A DNA stretch of 64,000 nucleotides. Source: a bacterium (GTDB lineage Bacteria > Oederibacteriota > CAKKQC01). Below, piece by piece: positions 38,275 through 48,300 of the stretch. Position 1 is the stretch's first letter; each line of letters opens with the position of its first letter. The position numbers and the translations under genes are program-made. The stretch is taken from assembly GCA_919901855.1 (NCBI GenBank), contig CAKKQC010000042.1, positions 1 through 64,000 of the forward strand, in the 5' to 3' direction. The notes below the pieces were generated by a model, which was given only the letters and a program-made list of their open reading frames with translations, made no database searches and was not told where the DNA came from.

Positions 38275-39392
38275 TGGCCCGCCCGGCCCCTGTGCTCACC
38301 GTGATCGTGCCCGCCTTCAACGAGGCGGCCCGGCTCGAGGCATGCGTGGCCGGGCTAACGCGGTATCTCCGGACCAATAGGGCAAGCTGGGAACTCCTCG
38401 TCGTGGACGACGGATCCACCGACGGGACGACGGCCCTCCTCGACCGGCTCGCCCGGACCACGTCCGGCCTGGTTGCGATCCATCGCCCCCGGAACGGGGG
38501 GAAAGGCGCCGCGATCCGGGACGGCCTGCGTCGCGCTCGCGGCCGGGCAGTGATCTTCACCGATGTCGACCTCTCGACGCCGCCCTCGCAGATCCCGGTG
38601 GCCCTTCGCCACCTCGCGGCGGGCCATGACCTCGTAATCGGATCGCGGGTCCTGCCGGGAGCCCGCCTCCCCGTGCCCCAGCCGCTCCTCCGGCGGCTCG
38701 CGGGCCGGCTCTTCAACTGGGCCGTCCAGGTCCTAGTCGGCCTGCCCTACGCGGACACGCAGTGCGGGTTCAAGGGAATGACCGCCGCGACCGCAAAGCG
38801 GCTGGCCCGGGAGAGCCACATCGACGGATTCGAGTTCGACGTCGAGTGGCTGCTTATCGCGAAACGCGCCGGGCTCAAGGTCCTGGAATTCCCTATAACG
38901 TGGTCCGACCGGGCCCACACGACCGTGCGGCTGGCGAAGCACTCGCTCGCCATGTTCGCCGCCCTGTTCCGTCTCCAACGCCGGTTCCACGGCTGCATCG
39001 CGTACCACCCCGTCCGTGCGATGCCCTGGATCATCGTCTCCGTCATCGGCGCCGTCGCCGTCCAGATGGTGCTGAAGACAGGCGCCCTTCAGCTCGGCCA
39101 CCTGGCGCTCACCCCCGAGACGCTCATCGCCATCGCGGGTAACCGGTACCTGTGGGCCTCGATCCTGCTCGGCGTGTTCAGCGGCGCGACCTGGCTGATC
39201 TCGCTCTCGAAGGTGGACCTCTCGTTCGCCTTCCCCATGCTCAGCCTCGGCTACGTCCTCGTCACGGGCCTCTCGTTCCTCCGGTTCGGCGAGGCGCTCT
39301 CGTGGAACCGGTCCCTCGGCGTCCTGCTCGTCGTGGCGGGAAACCTGCTCATCGCCTCGAGCGGCAAACCCGCCAAGGAGCGGAAGCCATGA
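38274..39392 (+). CDS. GT2 glycosyltransferase fused to a four-helix SMR/ArnE-like membrane domain
   Basis: 372 residues. Residues 1-245 are a GT2 domain close to polyprenyl/dolichyl-phosphate glucosyltransferases (ALG5-like): VTVIVPAFNEAARL, LLVVDDGSTDGTT, FTDVDLSTPPSQ, GSRVLPGA, ADTQCGFKGM and EFDVEWLL. Residues 250-365 hold four hydrophobic helices with the SMR-type ending SLGVLLVVAGNLLIASS and a SKVDLSFAFPMLSLGYV helix. The next gene is a stand-alone protein of the same four-helix type, so the fusion and its partner could form an ArnE/ArnF-like heterodimeric flippase with its own sugar-loading enzyme. Coupled to rfbD by TGATG. Confidence 0.85.
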   Translation: MARPAPVLTVIVPAFNEAARLEACVAGLTRYLRTNRASWELLVVDDGSTDGTTALLDRLARTTSGLVAIHRPRNGGKGAAIRDGLRRARGRAVIFTDVDLSTPPSQIPVALRHLAAGHDLVIGSRVLPGARLPVPQPLLRRLAGRLFNWAVQVLVGLPYADTQCGFKGMTAATAKRLARESHIDGFEFDVEWLLIAKRAGLKVLEFPITWSDRAHTTVRLAKHSLAMFAALFRLQRRFHGCIAYHPVRAMPWIIVSVIGAVAVQMVLKTGALQLGHLALTPETLIAIAGNRYLWASILLGVFSGATWLISLSKVDLSFAFPMLSLGYVLVTGLSFLRFGEALSWNRSLGVLLVVAGNLLIASSGKPAKERKP

Positions 39393-39781
39393 GCGGGGGC
39401 CCATCCATGGTCGGCACGATCATGCTGATCCTGCTGTGCCAGGTCATGTCCATCGTCGCCCAGCTCGCGCTCAAGCTCGGCATGCGCAACCCCGCCGAGT
39501 TCCGGACGTCCCGTTTCGCCCCCTTGAGGATCGTCCTGCGGCCGTGGCTCTGGACCGGGTGCGGGCTCTACCTCGTCGGGATGGTCCTCTGGTTCAAGGT
39601 CCTCTCGCAGGCGGATCTCTCGTTCGCCTATCCCTTCGGCGCGCTCGCCTTCGTCGGGGTCGTCCTCTCCTCGCAGGTGCTCCTGCACGAGCGGGTCTCG
39701 GCCCGCCGCTGGGCGGGTGTATTCGTCATCCTCCTCGGGCTCGCCTTCGTGATCTCGAGCGGCTCCTCCACCGCGCACTGA
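39389..39781 (+). CDS. SMR-like four-helix membrane protein (ArnF/EmrE-like)
   Basis: 130 residues with four hydrophobic helices. The SQADLSFAYPFGALAFVGVV helix and the closing RRWAGVFVILLGLAFVISS match the EamA/SMR superfamily, especially undecaprenyl-phosphate-aminoarabinose flippase subunits ArnE/ArnF. It resembles the membrane half of the preceding fusion protein (KVDLSFAFP versus QADLSFAYP). ATG at 39389 overlaps the upstream stop (ATGA). A role in flipping the lipid-linked sugar made by the GT2 domain is inferred from fusion and adjacency. Confidence 0.8.
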   Translation: MSGGPSMVGTIMLILLCQVMSIVAQLALKLGMRNPAEFRTSRFAPLRIVLRPWLWTGCGLYLVGMVLWFKVLSQADLSFAYPFGALAFVGVVLSSQVLLHERVSARRWAGVFVILLGLAFVISSGSSTAH

Positions 39782-39782
39782 G

Positions 39783-39864
39783 GGGGACGTACGTGAAATT
39801 GTGAAATTCCCCCCCTCGCGGCCGACCACCTGAGGGGGAATTTCACAATTTCACGTACGTCCCC
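39783..39864. repeat. Perfect 31-bp inverted repeat (REP-like palindrome)
   Basis: Arms 39783-39813 and 39834-39864 are perfectly complementary over 31 bases, with a 20-base GC-rich spacer. Each arm starts GGGGACGTACGTGAAATT and includes a GAAATT repeat, so the arms are far more AT-rich than the surroundings. The repeat begins two bases after the SMR stop codon. Such GGGGAC...GTCCCC palindromes resemble REP elements mobilised by Y1 (RAYT) transposases. As RNA it would form a very stable hairpin; there is no U-run directly after it, so simple intrinsic termination is doubtful. Confidence 0.9.
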
Positions 39865-39914
39865 TAGAGAACAAACCCACGATCTGATAGACTTTTTCAA
39901 GCAGGAGGAGCACC

Positions 39915-42362
39915 ATCTACGACCGATTCGCAGAACGCGCCCGGAAAGCCATCGCCTATGCCCGCGAGGAGGCGATCCGGCTTGACCACGACTACATCGG
40001 GACCGAGCACATCCTCCTGGGCATCATCCGGGAGGGCAACGGGGTAGCGGTCGCCGTGCTCGAGAACCTCAACGTCGACCTGGCCAAGCTCCGGCACGAG
40101 GTCGAGAAGCTCGTAGCCACGACCGGCGGAACCCTTACCCTGGGCAAGGTCGAGTTCTCGATGACGGCCAAGAAGGTGCTCGAGCTGGCGCAGGAAGAGG
40201 CCCAGAACTTCGGGCACAACTACATCGACACCGAGCACATCCTCCTGGGGCTGATCCGGGAGGGCGAGGGCATCGCCGCCCGGGTCCTGAACAGCTTCGG
40301 CGTGACCCTGACGCGCGCCCGCGAGGTCACGATCGGCCTGCTCGGCGGCACTGTCCAACACCTCGGCGCCGGCCAGGGCCCCAAGGCCAAGACGACGGCG
40401 CTCGACACGTTCGGGCGCGACCTCACCCACCTGGCGCGGGACGGGAAGCTCGACCCCGTCATCGGCCGGGAGGACGAGATCGAGCGCGTGATCCAGGTCC
40501 TGTCCCGCCGCACGAAGAACAACCCCGTCCTCATCGGGGAGGCCGGCGTGGGCAAGACCGCGATCGTCGAGGGGCTCGCCCAGAACATCGTGGCCGGGAG
40601 CGTCCCCGAGCCCCTGCTCAACAAGCGGGTGGTGACCCTGGACCTCGGCGCGATCGTGGCGGGCACCAAGTACCGGGGCGAGTTCGAGGAGCGGCTGAAG
40701 GCCATCATGAACGAGATCCGGCACGCCTCCAGCCAGATCATCCTCTTCATCGACGAGCTCCATACCCTCGTCGGCGCCGGAGCGGCCGAAGGCGCGATCG
40801 ACGCCTCGAACATGCTCAAGCCCGCGCTTTCGCGCGGCGAGCTCCAGTGCATCGGCGCGACGACCCTCGAGGAGTACCGGAAATACATCGAGAAGGACGG
40901 CGCGATCGAGCGGCGGTTCCAGCCCATCACCGTCGACCCGCCGAGCGTCGAGGAGACCGTGAGCATCCTCAAGGGGCTCCAGAGCCGGTACGAGAAGCAC
41001 CACAAGGTGAAGTACACGGACGAGGCGCTCAAGCAGGCCTCCGTGCTCTCGGACCGCTACATCTCGGGCCGGTTCCTTCCGGACAAGGCCATCGACCTCA
41101 TCGACGAGGCGGGCGCGCGGGCGCGGCTCCAGACCACGATCGTGCCGCAGGAGCTCAAGGACTTCGAGCGCCAGATCGAGGAAGTCACGCGGGAGAAGGA
41201 GCAGGCGATCCGGATGCAGGAGTTCGAGCGGGCAGCCAAGCTCCGGGACGTCATCCGCGAGCTGCGGGACACGGCCGACGCCCGGCGGAAGGCCTGGGAC
41301 GAGACCCGCCGCCGCACGGAGGTCACGGTCGACGAGGAGGCCATCGCCTACATCGTCTCCAAGTGGACCGGCATCCCGGCGTTCAAGCTCGAGGAGAAGG
41401 AATCCACGAAGCTCCTCCGCATGGAGGAGGACCTCCACCGGCGCCTCGTGGGGCAGGAAGAGGCCGTCTCCGCCGTCTCCCGCGCCATCCGGCGGTCCCG
41501 GGCCGGCGTGAGCAACGCCAAGAAGCCGATCGGGTCCTTCATCTTCCTTGGCCCGACCGGCGTGGGCAAGACCGAGCTCGCCCGCGCGCTCGCCGAGTTC
41601 CTCTTCGAGACCGAGGACGCCCTCATCCGCGTCGACATGTCCGAGTACATGGAGAAGTTCGCGATCAGCCGGCTCGTGGGCGCGCCCCCGGGGTACATCG
41701 GCCACGACGAGGGGGGCCAGCTCTCGGAGAAGGTCCGGCGCCGCCCCTACTCCGTCGTCCTCTTCGACGAGATCGAGAAGGCCCACCCGGACGTCTTCAA
41801 CCTCTTGCTCCAGATCCTCGAGGACGGGCGGCTGACGGACGCCCACGGGCGCACGATCGATTTCAAGAACACGGTCCTGATCATGACGTCGAACGTGGGG
41901 TCCAAGGAAGCCGAGAAGGGCGGACTGGGATTCCAGCGCGACACCACCCAGTCCCACTACGAGGTACTGCGGGACCGCCTCCTCAACGAGCTCAAGCACG
42001 CGTTCAACCCCGAGTTCCTGAACCGCGTCGACGAGGTCATCGTCTTCCGCCAGCTCGAGCGCGAACAGATCCGGGCCATCGTCGACATCATGATGCGGCA
42101 GGTTTCCTTGAGGCTCAAGGACAAGTCCATCACGCTCGAGCTCGACGACGCGTCGAAGGAGTTCCTGATGGAGAAGGGCTGGAGCCCGGCCTTCGGCGCC
42201 CGGCCCCTGCGCCGCGCCATCCAGAAATACATCGAGGATGCGATGGCCGACGAGCTCCTCCGCGGGAGGATCCCCGAGGGTGCGCGCGTCGGCGTGACCC
42301 GGGGCGAGGGCATCGATACCCTCGCCTTCACCCCACTGCCCCAGCCCGCGCTCGTTCCATGA
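39915..42362 (+). CDS. clpC: ATP-dependent Clp protease ATP-binding subunit ClpC, apparent ATC start
   Basis: 815 residues, cytoplasmic AAA+ unfoldase that feeds ClpP. Two Clp_N repeats (each with IGTEHILLG or IDTEHILLG), first Walker A GEAGVGKT near residue 210, a UVR coiled region near 415-450, and second Walker A GPTGVGKT near 546. The conserved N-terminus ([19 protein letters not shown]) begins directly after ATC at 39915, preceded by AGGAGGAG with ideal spacing. Upstream codons back to a TAG at 39888 contain no ATG, GTG or TTG. The first canonical in-frame start, GTG at 40056, would delete 47 conserved residues. Either AUC initiates here or a base error changed ATG. Preceded by the 31-bp palindrome. 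Confidence 0.95.
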   Translation: MYDRFAERARKAIAYAREEAIRLDHDYIGTEHILLGIIREGNGVAVAVLENLNVDLAKLRHEVEKLVATTGGTLTLGKVEFSMTAKKVLELAQEEAQNFGHNYIDTEHILLGLIREGEGIAARVLNSFGVTLTRAREVTIGLLGGTVQHLGAGQGPKAKTTALDTFGRDLTHLARDGKLDPVIGREDEIERVIQVLSRRTKNNPVLIGEAGVGKTAIVEGLAQNIVAGSVPEPLLNKRVVTLDLGAIVAGTKYRGEFEERLKAIMNEIRHASSQIILFIDELHTLVGAGAAEGAIDASNMLKPALSRGELQCIGATTLEEYRKYIEKDGAIERRFQPITVDPPSVEETVSILKGLQSRYEKHHKVKYTDEALKQASVLSDRYISGRFLPDKAIDLIDEAGARARLQTTIVPQELKDFERQIEEVTREKEQAIRMQEFERAAKLRDVIRELRDTADARRKAWDETRRRTEVTVDEEAIAYIVSKWTGIPAFKLEEKESTKLLRMEEDLHRRLVGQEEAVSAVSRAIRRSRAGVSNAKKPIGSFIFLGPTGVGKTELARALAEFLFETEDALIRVDMSEYMEKFAISRLVGAPPGYIGHDEGGQLSEKVRRRPYSVVLFDEIEKAHPDVFNLLLQILEDGRLTDAHGRTIDFKNTVLIMTSNVGSKEAEKGGLGFQRDTTQSHYEVLRDRLLNELKHAFNPEFLNRVDEVIVFRQLEREQIRAIVDIMMRQVSLRLKDKSITLELDDASKEFLMEKGWSPAFGARPLRRAIQKYIEDAMADELLRGRIPEGARVGVTRGEGIDTLAFTPLPQPALVP

Positions 42363-42393
42363 ACCCGGGCGGCCCGTCGCCGCTCTTCCCCGC

Positions 42394-45348
42394 ATGAAAC
42401 CGGTCGGGTCCGCGCGGCCGGCACGGTCCGCAGGCCCATCTCAGCAGGTCGCGGGGCCCCCGGACCGCCCGAAGACCCCGCCGGTCATGTCGCCGGTCGG
42501 ATTCTGGGCGCTGCTCCTGTTCAGCGGCTACCTCTTCCTCGGCGCCATGGGCGGCACGTTCTTCCGGATGGCCCGGGACAACGACGACCTCGTGCGCATG
42601 TCGCTCGTTCTGGTCGCGGGGGCCTCGCTCTCCTTCGTCCTGGTCCGCCGGGGCCTGCGACTCCCGCTCTCACTCGTCCTGCCCGCGCTCGGCTTCTCCA
42701 TCGCGTGCTTCTATTCGTGTTTCGACACGCTGAACCCGGCGGAAAGCCTCAAGGACTTCCTCAAGCTCGGAACCTATCTCCTCATCTACCTCTCCCTGGC
42801 CGCCGTCGCGCCGGCGCCGCTGGACCCCGCGGGGCGGGAACGCCGCCGGTTCATCGCCTTCCTGTGCGTCCTCGCCGGGCTCGCGCTCGGGTACCTGCAC
42901 ACGCCTCCCCAGCCGTCCAAGGCCCAGATGTATCTCCTCGGAGCCCTCGTCACGGCGGGTGCCGCGTTCTGGCCCGGGGCCCTCTCCGGCAGACGGCGGC
43001 TCGGGTTCTCCTTCACCGGCGGCGTCCTGCTGATCGTCCTCGCGGTCATCAACCCCGAGGCCCGGGCCACGCTCATCACCTTCCGGCTCTGGGCCACGCC
43101 CCAGGTGCTCGCGAGCCTGGGGACGACGATCCTGTGGGGCATCGCGTTCGCGGTCTTCATCGAGGCCTTCACGGTCCGCCAATCCATGGTCCGGGGGCTG
43201 GCCGTCCTCGTGGGCATCGCGTGCGCCGTCGGCCTGATGCAGTTCTACGGGCTCGACCAGCTCCGGCCCTGGGACCCGCGCCAACCCTACAGCATCTGGG
43301 TCAGGGGCTTCATGGCCGACGCGGTCGCTCCCCTGACCCACGGCGTGTACCAGTGGGAGAACAACGAGCCCTACCTCGTGGTGCCGCGCATACTGGGGAT
43401 CTACGGCAACCCGAACTTCTTCATGCCGTTCCTCATGCAGTTCATCCCCCTCACGGTCGCCTTCGCGGTCCTGAACCCGGCGCGGCGGCGGCTCTCGATT
43501 GCGGCCACCGCCCTGCTCATGTTCAACATGGGGATCACGGAAACCGCGGGCGGCTGGTACGCGCTCCTCCTCCTCTCGCCCGTGCTGGGCACGCTCTTCG
43601 GCTGGGCGGCCGGTCCCCTGCCGGAGGCCGGGCGGCCCGCCCTCGTCAACCGCCTGTTCACCGTCTCCGGCATCACGGCCGTCCTCGGCGCGTGCCTGCT
43701 GGCCACCAAGGACATCGTCTTCCCCCTCTTCGTCATCTCCCTGGGCGGACTCCTCGGACTGATCGGCTGGAGCGCGGCGCGCCTCTACCGCGACCGGCTC
43801 CTCCGCGTCTCCCTCGGGGTCATCGTGGGCGGCGCCGTCCTCCTCAACATCCTCGGCGTGACCCTCTACCAGCACGGGTACAAGCGCGAGTCGATCGACC
43901 AGCGGGCGGTCAAGAGCCTGATGGCCCTCGAGATGTGGCGCGGCGCGCCGCTGACCAACGCCAACGCCCCGCTGACCGGGATCGGGATCAACGCATACAA
44001 GTCGTGGTACCCGGTCATCCAGCAGGCCGTCCGCCTGCCGCACGACATCCCGTTCGAGACGCTCGGGAGCAGTTTCACCCAGGAGAACCGGGCGCACAAC
44101 GACTGGCTGCAGATGCTCGCCGAGACCGGCGCGGTCGGGACCGGCATGTTCGTATGGCTCCTGCTCACGCTCTTCCTCGGGGCCCTGCGGCGCCTCCGGG
44201 ACGATCCGGACCTGGACGCCGGGGACCGCGCCACCATCTGCGGCCTGATCGGCAGCGTGGCCATCATCCTCATCTACATGGTCCCGAACTTCCCGTTCCA
44301 CATCGTGTCATCCGCCGCCACGTGGTGGGTGATGGCGGGCCTCCTCGCGTCCTACCAGGCCGAGTGGACCCTCAAGCGCCGCGGCGCCGGTCCCGCCGGG
44401 GTCATGGCCCCGTTCGGGGGAGCCTGGCGCCCCGCCCTCGAGGCCGCCGGCGTCGGCTCGATGGTCGTGATCACGATCTTCTCCGCCCAGCTCTTCGTCG
44501 GCACGCTCGCCTACAAGCGCGCCGAGAACCTCTGGAAGGACCCGGCGAATCCCGACTGGAAGCGGGCGGCGCTGACGTACCAGGAGGCGCTCAACCTCGA
44601 CCCGTTCAACGCCCAGTACACGTACGACTACGGCGCCCTGTGCTTCAACAACGCCGGGACCGACCCCGTCACCGGCGCCCGGGCGTCCGAACTCCTGACG
44701 CACGCCCGCACCCTCGGATTCGTGAACGAGGACCTCGAGTACGGGCTCGGACACCTCGCGGAAACGCACGGCGACTACGCGAAGGCGCTCGAGCAGTACA
44801 ACCGGGCCACGCGGCTCAACGAGCGGCACGAGGCATCCCGGCAGGGACGCATCCGGCTCATGCTCCGGCCCTACCCCGCGCTGGCGGCCGCGCTCGACCC
44901 CGGCCGGGCGCAATGGGCCAGGGCCAGGGCGCTGGCCAAGGATATCCTCAAGAAGGACCCGGACAACTACGCCGTCCTGTACCATCTCGGACGGATCTCG
45001 GTGACGCCATTCCACGACTACGGGCTCGCCGTGGACTGCCTCAAGCGGGCCTGCGAGCTCTGCCCCGTCGAGCCGGACTTCTGGCAGTGGTACGGGTACG
45101 CGTGCGCGGCCGGAGGCCGTCTGGAGGAGTCCCGGGTCGCACTCAAGCGGGCAACGGTACTGAACCAGGGCAACCGCGAGGCGCGGAAGGCGCTGGACCA
45201 GATCGAGGGACTGCTTCGCCAGAACGCGGCGGCGGCGGCGCCGATGACGGCGGCGACGCCCGCCTCCGGCACCGCATCCGCCCCATCCGGTCCGCCGCCC
45301 GCCCATTCCGGCGGGGCGCCCCGGTCCAACCCGCCACCCGCCCGGTAG
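42394..45348 (+). CDS. O-antigen ligase/Wzy-like polymerase with C-terminal TPR repeats
   Basis: 984 residues. After a Pro-rich start, residues 30-680 form about 12-14 membrane spans. The large loop includes GIYGNPNFFMPFL, LTGIGINAYKSWYPV and QENRAHNDWLQMLAETG, the signature of Wzy_C/WaaL-type ligases. Residues 700-950 hold tetratricopeptide repeats (NLDPFNAQYTYDYG, EQYNRATRLNERHEA, KKDPDNYAVLYHLGR), and the tail is Ala/Pro-rich. It would polymerise or ligate lipid-linked glycan in the periplasm, with TPRs for partner binding. It starts 31 bases after clpC and is followed at once by the TamB-like gene. Confidence 0.88.
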   Translation: MKPVGSARPARSAGPSQQVAGPPDRPKTPPVMSPVGFWALLLFSGYLFLGAMGGTFFRMARDNDDLVRMSLVLVAGASLSFVLVRRGLRLPLSLVLPALGFSIACFYSCFDTLNPAESLKDFLKLGTYLLIYLSLAAVAPAPLDPAGRERRRFIAFLCVLAGLALGYLHTPPQPSKAQMYLLGALVTAGAAFWPGALSGRRRLGFSFTGGVLLIVLAVINPEARATLITFRLWATPQVLASLGTTILWGIAFAVFIEAFTVRQSMVRGLAVLVGIACAVGLMQFYGLDQLRPWDPRQPYSIWVRGFMADAVAPLTHGVYQWENNEPYLVVPRILGIYGNPNFFMPFLMQFIPLTVAFAVLNPARRRLSIAATALLMFNMGITETAGGWYALLLLSPVLGTLFGWAAGPLPEAGRPALVNRLFTVSGITAVLGACLLATKDIVFPLFVISLGGLLGLIGWSAARLYRDRLLRVSLGVIVGGAVLLNILGVTLYQHGYKRESIDQRAVKSLMALEMWRGAPLTNANAPLTGIGINAYKSWYPVIQQAVRLPHDIPFETLGSSFTQENRAHNDWLQMLAETGAVGTGMFVWLLLTLFLGALRRLRDDPDLDAGDRATICGLIGSVAIILIYMVPNFPFHIVSSAATWWVMAGLLASYQAEWTLKRRGAGPAGVMAPFGGAWRPALEAAGVGSMVVITIFSAQLFVGTLAYKRAENLWKDPANPDWKRAALTYQEALNLDPFNAQYTYDYGALCFNNAGTDPVTGARASELLTHARTLGFVNEDLEYGLGHLAETHGDYAKALEQYNRATRLNERHEASRQGRIRLMLRPYPALAAALDPGRAQWARARALAKDILKKDPDNYAVLYHLGRISVTPFHDYGLAVDCLKRACELCPVEPDFWQWYGYACAAGGRLEESRVALKRATVLNQGNREARKALDQIEGLLRQNAAAAAPMTAATPASGTASAPSGPPPAHSGGAPRSNPPPAR

Positions 45349-48300
45349 ATGAAGGGCTGGCAGCGCTGGGCGGCGGTCGCGGCGCTCCTCGCCGCCGTCG
45401 GAGCCAGCGCCTACCTATGGTGGTGGAAGCCCCTCGTTCTCGCCTCCCTTCGCTACGGACTCGACCAGGCGCTGGCAGGCACGGAGCCGCGGATCACGTT
45501 CCGGTCCGTCGACCTCTCCGGGCTCTCGACCCTCGTCGTCCGCGACGTGCGGGTCGGCAGTCTGGACGACGCCAACTCCCTGCAGGCCCGGGAAGCGCGG
45601 CTGTCGTTCAACCTACGGGCGCTGATCCGGGGCCGGTTCGACTTCGCGGGAGCCCTGCGCAAGGTCGTTCTCGTCGGTCCGCAGGCGATCCTGGCGTGGC
45701 CCGACCTCGTGCTCCCGGCGCGGAAGAATGCTGTGAGCACGCCCGCCCTGCCGATCCCCCCGCAGGCTGTCGTCGAGATAACGGACGGGCGGGTTCTGCT
45801 CCGAGCCGGGGGAGCCGCCGGCCAGGTTCTCACGCTCCACGACGTCGATGCCGCGGTGGCGCGGACACCGGCAGGCGGGTGGACCTTCTCGGCGGACGTG
45901 ACCGCTCCCGGATCGCCGCGCCGGGGCCTCTCGGTTACGGGCACCTGGGGCGACGCCGACCTCAAGCTCGCCATCAAGGCCTCGCGGCTCAGGGTCGCGC
46001 CCCTCCGCCCCTGGCTCGAGCCATTCAAGCTCCCGCTCCGGCTCGACGACGGCGCGCTGTCGGCGTCGCTCGACCTCGACCTCACGAAGGAAGCCACGGG
46101 CGGGCGGCGCGCTGCTCGGGGCCAGTGGCGCCTCGCCCGCGCCGACGGCCGGCTCGATGCGGACGGCGTCTCCGTGGCCGCGCCGGGCCTCCCCCTGCCG
46201 GTGGCAAACCTCTCCGGCCGGGCGCGCGCCTCGGGCACCCGGGTGTCCCTCGAGCGGGTCATGTTCACGACCTCGGGGACGGCCTGGGTCCTCGCGGGCA
46301 TCGTCGAGGATTTCGACCGGCCGAAGGTCCATCTCGAGTTCGGCGCTCCCGCCTTCCAGCTCTCGCTGGTCTCGCCCGGCGCCGCCGGGGGCGGCCCCGT
46401 GCGCCTCCGCGCGGAAGGACCCGCCGAGTCTCCGGTCATCACCGCGATCTTCGACCTCCGGAACGTCGAGGCGGTCGGCCTGTCGGCGACCAGGACCACG
46501 GGCACCCTCACAATCGAAGACTGGGGACGGCACATCCAGCTCGAGGGGGGCCGGGCGCAGACGCCCGCGGGCGTTCTCACCCTCGCGGGAGCGGGGTCGC
46601 CGCGCGCGGGCACGGCTGACGCGACCTTCGCCATCGTTCCCCAGGATGCCCTGTTGCCGCAGCTATCGGGCACCCTCACGCTCCGGAACGGTGAAGTGAA
46701 GTCCGAGGTCAAGACCGGCGACGGCCTCTGGACGATCCGGGGCCGGGGCCGGAAGCGCGGCGTGCTCTGGACGGCTTCGGCCGACGCGGCGGCCGCGGGG
46801 GGCGCCCGGATTTCGCTGGCCGGCACCGCCGGCGTGGCGGCACCGCACCGGCTCGACGCGCAGATCGCCGTGAGCAATGCCTCGTTCGCCGTGCTCTACC
46901 TGGAACGGCGGAACGATATCTTCCGCCGGCTGCCGCTCACGATCGGCGCGGCCGCGTCGGTGCGCGGCACGACCGCCGACCCCGCGCTTTCGGCGAACCT
47001 CGCGGGCTCGCGCCTCGCGTTGGGCCGCACGTCCCTGCCCGTGACGGGCACGCTCAAGATCTCGCGACGCGGACTCGACCTGGTCCCCGTGAAGGCGGGC
47101 AGCGCGGCCAGCGTGACGCTTTCCCTGCCGTTCGGGGGGGCCAAGCCGGCGGGCGCGAAGGTTACCGGCGAGGGATTCCCGCTCCGCCTCGTCTGGGCGA
47201 TCGTGCCCGTCGCCGCGGCGGTCCGGGACCTCGAGGGCTCCTTCTTCGGCACGCTCGACATCGCCGACCTGACCGGCCGCCCCACCATCGAGGGCGGCGG
47301 CGAGATCCGGGAACTCGCCTGGGCGGGCACAAAGCTGGGCACCCTCGGATTCACGGTCGACGCCCAGGACCGGACGATGAAGCTGACCGCGCTCTCGCTG
47401 AAGGGACCCCTCGCGGCCGGCGGGGGGGACGGGTCCCTCACGATCATGGACGACGGCTGGAACGGAACCGGACGGCTCAATATCTCCTACTGCAAGATCG
47501 GCACGACCGATCTGGACGCGCACGCGGAAGTCTCCGCCTCCTCGGGCCCGAAGGGCCTCGCGACCGCCGTCAAGCTTACCGCCCTGCGCATGAACGCCGC
47601 CGCGTGGCCCGACGCCGAGGTCGAGATCGCCGTGCCCGACCCCGGCTCCCTCACCGTCAAGGCGTCGTGGGAGGACGTGCTCAGCGCGGTCTGGGAGTCC
47701 CGGGCCGGGCGGTCCGTTGCGCTCAGCGCCTCGTTCTCCGACCTCAGCCTCGCCCCCCTCCTCGGAATGGTCCATAGGTCCGCGCCCGTCGACCAGCTCA
47801 CAGGGTCCATAAGCCTCAAGGGGTCCCCGGACCGGGCCAGCCTCAAGGCCGACCTGCGCTGGGCCCGGGGGGAGGCCACCGTGCGCGGCTGGGTTGCTTC
47901 CCCGGCCCCCTCTTCGGGGTCGATCACCGTCCACGCCTCCGACCGCGCCGTCGCCCAGTGGTGCCCGTTCCTCCGCTCGCTCCCGCACCTCAAGGACCTG
48001 CCCGACTTCGACGGCTCGCTCGCCACGCGCGGGTTCACCGCCGAGTGGGCCCCCGAACGCCTGGGCGTGAACGGCTGGATCACAATCCGCGACGCGTCGG
48101 TCCGGGGGCGCGCCGTGGGAAGCGGCAGCGTCCGGATAAAGCGTTCGGGCGTCGAGACCGAGATCGAGGGCACGGTGGCCGGCGACGCCGGCGAGTTCGT
48201 ACTGTTCCCCACACGGATCACGGAGACGGCCAATGGGCGCGACGTGACCGGCGCCTTCGGCTGGCGCAGGTGTCCGGCGGGAATGACGTTCTGCACCTGC

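Noticed and set aside
40056-40058. GTG at 40056 as the clpC start
   Set aside because: It would remove 47 residues of the first conserved Clp_N repeat and has no Shine-Dalgarno; the ATC at 39915 has an ideal one.
42705-46619. Long open frame (over 1300 codons) in a second frame across the ligase and TamB genes
   Set aside because: Low-complexity Arg/Pro/Gly/Ala translation with no recognisable domain; it exists because GC-rich third positions suppress stop codons. The overlapping frame has clear family motifs.
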